Below, piece by piece: positions 62,341-64,000 of a stretch of 64,000 nt of DNA. The position numbers were made by a program, and so were the translations under genes. The stretch is from assembly GCF_000227115.2 (NCBI RefSeq), contig NC_016482.1:1054001-1118000 (forward strand), in the 5' to 3' direction. Origin of the DNA: Naumovozyma dairenensis CBS 421 (taxonomy: Eukaryota; Ascomycota; Saccharomycetes; Saccharomycetales; Saccharomycetaceae). The notes under the pieces were generated by a model. The model was given only the letters and a program-made list of their open reading frames with translations. It searched no databases and had not been told where the DNA came from. Positions within the stretch are counted from its first letter, which is position 1. Each line of letters begins with the position of its first letter.

Positions 62341-62587
62341 TTTCCTTAATAGTTATTGGTTCGTGATTTGCTTTTTTTGTAGAAACTAATCTGTGTGCTT
62401 GTATGGTAATGTTGTTTTTTGATGTCCTTAAATAACCAGTAAGACCCCCCACTTATATATACACGATTCTATATCAAATGAGTCTCTATCTTTTTTTAAG
62501 CCTCTAGTTCAAGGGATTCTTCAACACCCTTTTAATATGGGAGTTCCGCATTTCCACTAAATGGAACGGTATCGGCCCCTTATAGCG

Positions 62588-62595
62588 CGGGTAAC
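62588..62595 (-). promoter_or_regulatory. Candidate Reb1 site by HUG1-like copy A
   Basis: CGGGTAAC on the plus strand (GTTACCCG inverse), immediately beside the X-box-like motif at 62597. Confidence 0.5.
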
Positions 62596-62596
62596 A

Positions 62597-62611
62597 AGCG
62601 CCATGGTAAGA
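62597..62611. promoter_or_regulatory. Candidate Crt1 X-box upstream of HUG1-like copy A
   Basis: AGCGCCATGGTAAGA contains the CCATGG(T/C)AA half of the Crt1/Rfx1 X-box consensus (GTTGCCATGGCAAC); its left half is imperfect. Crt1 represses DNA-damage genes such as RNR and HUG1 in S. cerevisiae. Confidence 0.5.
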
Positions 62612-62850
62612 AAACTAAGTGACACATTCTACTGAGGGAACATTAAAGAATATATGAAAATAAAATGAAGATATTAAAGAAAAAAGTGCATATTTTATTC
62701 AATTTTGATTTGAAAATTTTAAATAGATATATAGAGATAAAAAAATAACTATAAATAAAGAAAAAAGTTTACATCTTAATCTTTTTTTTATTCAAAAGTT
62801 TCATATCTGAATCCAAAGAATGGGTATGATTATTGTTTCACTTTTCCAAA

Positions 62851-63087
62851 TTAAAGAGTTGGAAAGGTTTCAACATTGGCCTTAACTGGTTCAATCTTTT
62901 CCTTTGGTAATGAATAACCACCACCAATGGAGCTTCTTACTCTATCAGCTAAGTTGACAATGTAATTATTGAAGACTTGTTCATCCCCATATAGATCCTT
63001 TTGTTGTTCAATGGTCATATCATGTAATTTTTGTTCAGCTAGAGGAATAGTTTCAGTAGCGGTAGATGTAGAAGTAGAAGCTGGCAT
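62851..63087 (-). CDS. Hug1/Dif1-like ribonucleotide reductase regulator, copy B
   Basis: 78 residues. A Hug-type motif at 47-58, ADRVRSSIGGGY, matches the pattern of copy A and of S. cerevisiae Hug1 (Arg-Val near the centre, Gly-Tyr at the end), followed by a Leu-Pro-Lys as in Hug1. The Ser/Thr-rich first 15 residues are low complexity. No Sml1 module. It is diverged from copy A outside the motif, so the two are not a recent duplication. Which of the two is orthologous to HUG1 and which to DIF1 cannot be settled by eye. A strong X-box lies 326-339 bases upstream of the ATG. Confidence 0.75.
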   Translation of the reverse strand: MPASTSTSTATETIPLAEQKLHDMTIEQQKDLYGDEQVFNNYIVNLADRVRSSIGGGYSLPKEKIEPVKANVETFPTL

Positions 63088-63412
63088 TTTTATTTTTTAT
63101 TTTGTTGAGTGTTGGCCTATTGAAAGTTTGGATACAATTAATTGATGTTCTTGTTTTTATGATAAATACTTAAAAATTAAAGAGAAAGTTCCAATTGGGG
63201 AAGAATAGTGCAAAGAATATTAGACGCTTTTATATGTCAAGAAAATATGAGATCAAAATTTCATTTGGGAATATTTTTCCATGAAATATTTTTTGTTGGA
63301 GCTCAGCTGTCTTGAAAGAATATTTTCCTCTACGCCTGAGGAACTATGGAAACCAAAAGTGTGTTATGCGGCACTTTGTTAGGGAGCCTGTTTTTCTGGT
63401 GCCTGGGTTCTC

Positions 63413-63426
63413 GTTGCCGTGGTGAC
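63413..63426 (+). promoter_or_regulatory. Candidate Crt1 X-box upstream of HUG1-like copy B
   Basis: GTTGCCGTGGTGAC matches the 14-base X-box consensus GTTGCCATGGCAAC at 11 of 14 positions, including the full left half GTTGCC and the terminal AC. Confidence 0.6.
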
Positions 63427-63674
63427 GGAACGAGGAAGACTTTTTTATTCGCTTCACTAAATTCGGAAAAACAATACAATTCTCGATAAACTTTGTACGT
63501 ATATATGTGGCATGCTACGAAACTTCTCGGGTGGGTCTTGGATTCCAGTTTCATTGTTTACAAAACGCTACTTATGCGTGTTTACGTAATCGAAGAATAC
63601 TGATTTCACCATCTTGAAGTAGCTGATTCAGAGCATATAGAGGACTTATTCATAAAGCTACTTACATACGTACA

Positions 63675-63923
63675 TCATACCTTGGGAATAAATCTGTTAC
63701 CCATATCAAACATGAATAAAATACCTTTACTGTTATTATGAATCGATAGATCATGTATGGTATCCATAATATATTCATATCGTATTCTGCCATAAAAAAA
63801 TGTGGGGAGTTTGGAATGTGTAAACGGCGTATAACACATATTGTCCGGTGCAAAAGACTGATAGATTCCTTTTTTCAATCTTTTTACATATGCCGAACCA
63901 GGTTGATAACTTGAAGAAAACAT
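63675..63923 (-). CDS. Small hypothetical protein, uncertain
   Basis: 82 codons from an ATG at 63923. Aromatic-rich and basic at the N-terminus (YVKRLKKGIYQSF), with a Phe-Phe-Tyr-Gly-Arg centre and hydrophobic tail. I do not recognise it. The reading frame ends at a TGA directly after a GTA that could be part of a GTATGA donor, but I found no TACTAAC downstream, so splicing is not supported. It may be a real short gene, an exon of a larger one or chance. Confidence 0.25.
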   Translation of the reverse strand: MFSSSYQPGSAYVKRLKKGIYQSFAPDNMCYTPFTHSKLPTFFYGRIRYEYIMDTIHDLSIHNNSKGILFMFDMGNRFIPKV

Positions 63924-64000
63924 TTTACCACACCAATATATCGATTCTATTTTTTTATTATTTAACCCATTATGTTACATTATGTAGCATTATAAAGGTA

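Larger units (their letters stand above)
62341..62850. other. Promoter region of HUG1-like copy A
   Basis: No gene. The 62560-62615 patch is CG-richer and contains Reb1-like and X-box-like motifs. Confidence 0.6.
63088..64000. other. Right edge: promoter of HUG1-like copy B and unassigned sequence
   Basis: Contains the X-box at 63413-63426. One 82-codon frame at the far end is listed separately. Otherwise AT-rich with nothing recognised. Confidence 0.5.

Noticed and set aside
63655..63690. GTATGT near 63664-63669 (minus strand) as a donor for the end frame
   Set aside because: A stop codon precedes it in frame and no TACTAAC is found downstream.

Overview
The window is nuclear chromosomal DNA from a budding yeast of the family Saccharomycetaceae, outside the genus Saccharomyces. 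Nearly every gene is an orthologue of a named S. cerevisiae gene. The sequence is AT-rich, one gene has a classical yeast intron (GTATGT / TACTAAC / TAG), and proteins carry long Asn, Gln, Asp and Ser runs. Intergenic spacers are long (up to 2.3 kb). Species is not certain; the Asn-rich proteins and spacers would fit Naumovozyma or a close relative (low-confidence inference). There is a 196-base assembly gap at 6103-6298.

Layout. (A) 1-16.3 kb: end of LHP1(+), KNH1(-), STP4/STP3(-), VID22(+), ELO3(-), ROM2(-). This joins a piece of S. cerevisiae chromosome IV (LHP1-KNH1-STP4) to a piece of chromosome XII (STP3-VID22-ELO3-ROM2). (B) 17.1-48.5 kb: a long block collinear with S. cerevisiae chromosome XI left arm YKL183-YKL196, with all orientations conserved: LOT5, SPE1, ASH1, MTR2, FAT3, PXA2, HYM1, [tRNA-Leu and GCN5 inserted], CNB1, DPH2, [ACP1 missing], SDS22, MST1, MIA40, YKT6, followed by tRNA-Asn. 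(C) 49.6-63.1 kb: two tandem CYB2 genes, SPC2, CRN1, an intron-containing IMD gene with a snR54-like box C/D snoRNA in its intron, then SML1 and two HUG1-like genes. This interleaves chromosome XIII (YML054-YML058) and chromosome XII (YLR429, YLR432) neighbourhoods.

Blocks A and C interleave both sister tracks of the whole-genome duplication. That is expected in a non-WGD yeast or in a WGD yeast with different gene losses. The genes are mainly housekeeping: cell-wall glucan and Rho1 signalling (KNH1, ROM2, HYM1), lipid metabolism (ELO3, PXA2, FAT3), polyamines (SPE1), mating-type asymmetry (ASH1), chromatin (GCN5), calcineurin (CNB1), mitochondrial biogenesis (MST1, MIA40), lactate respiration (CYB2 x2), secretion (SPC2, YKT6), actin (CRN1), guanine nucleotides (IMD) and control of ribonucleotide reductase (SML1/HUG1).

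The most interesting parts are: the three-gene cluster of ribonucleotide reductase regulators (61.0-63.1 kb), in which the SML1 protein carries a recognisable N-terminal Hug-like motif and both HUG1-like genes have a candidate Crt1 X-box upstream; the intronic snoRNA with a 13-nt 18S guide; the tandem CYB2 pair with an inverted repeat and a 16-codon upstream ORF before the second copy; and a cluster of unrelated short tandem repeats between SPE1 and ASH1. I found no clearly new biological system, transposon, CRISPR array or centromere.
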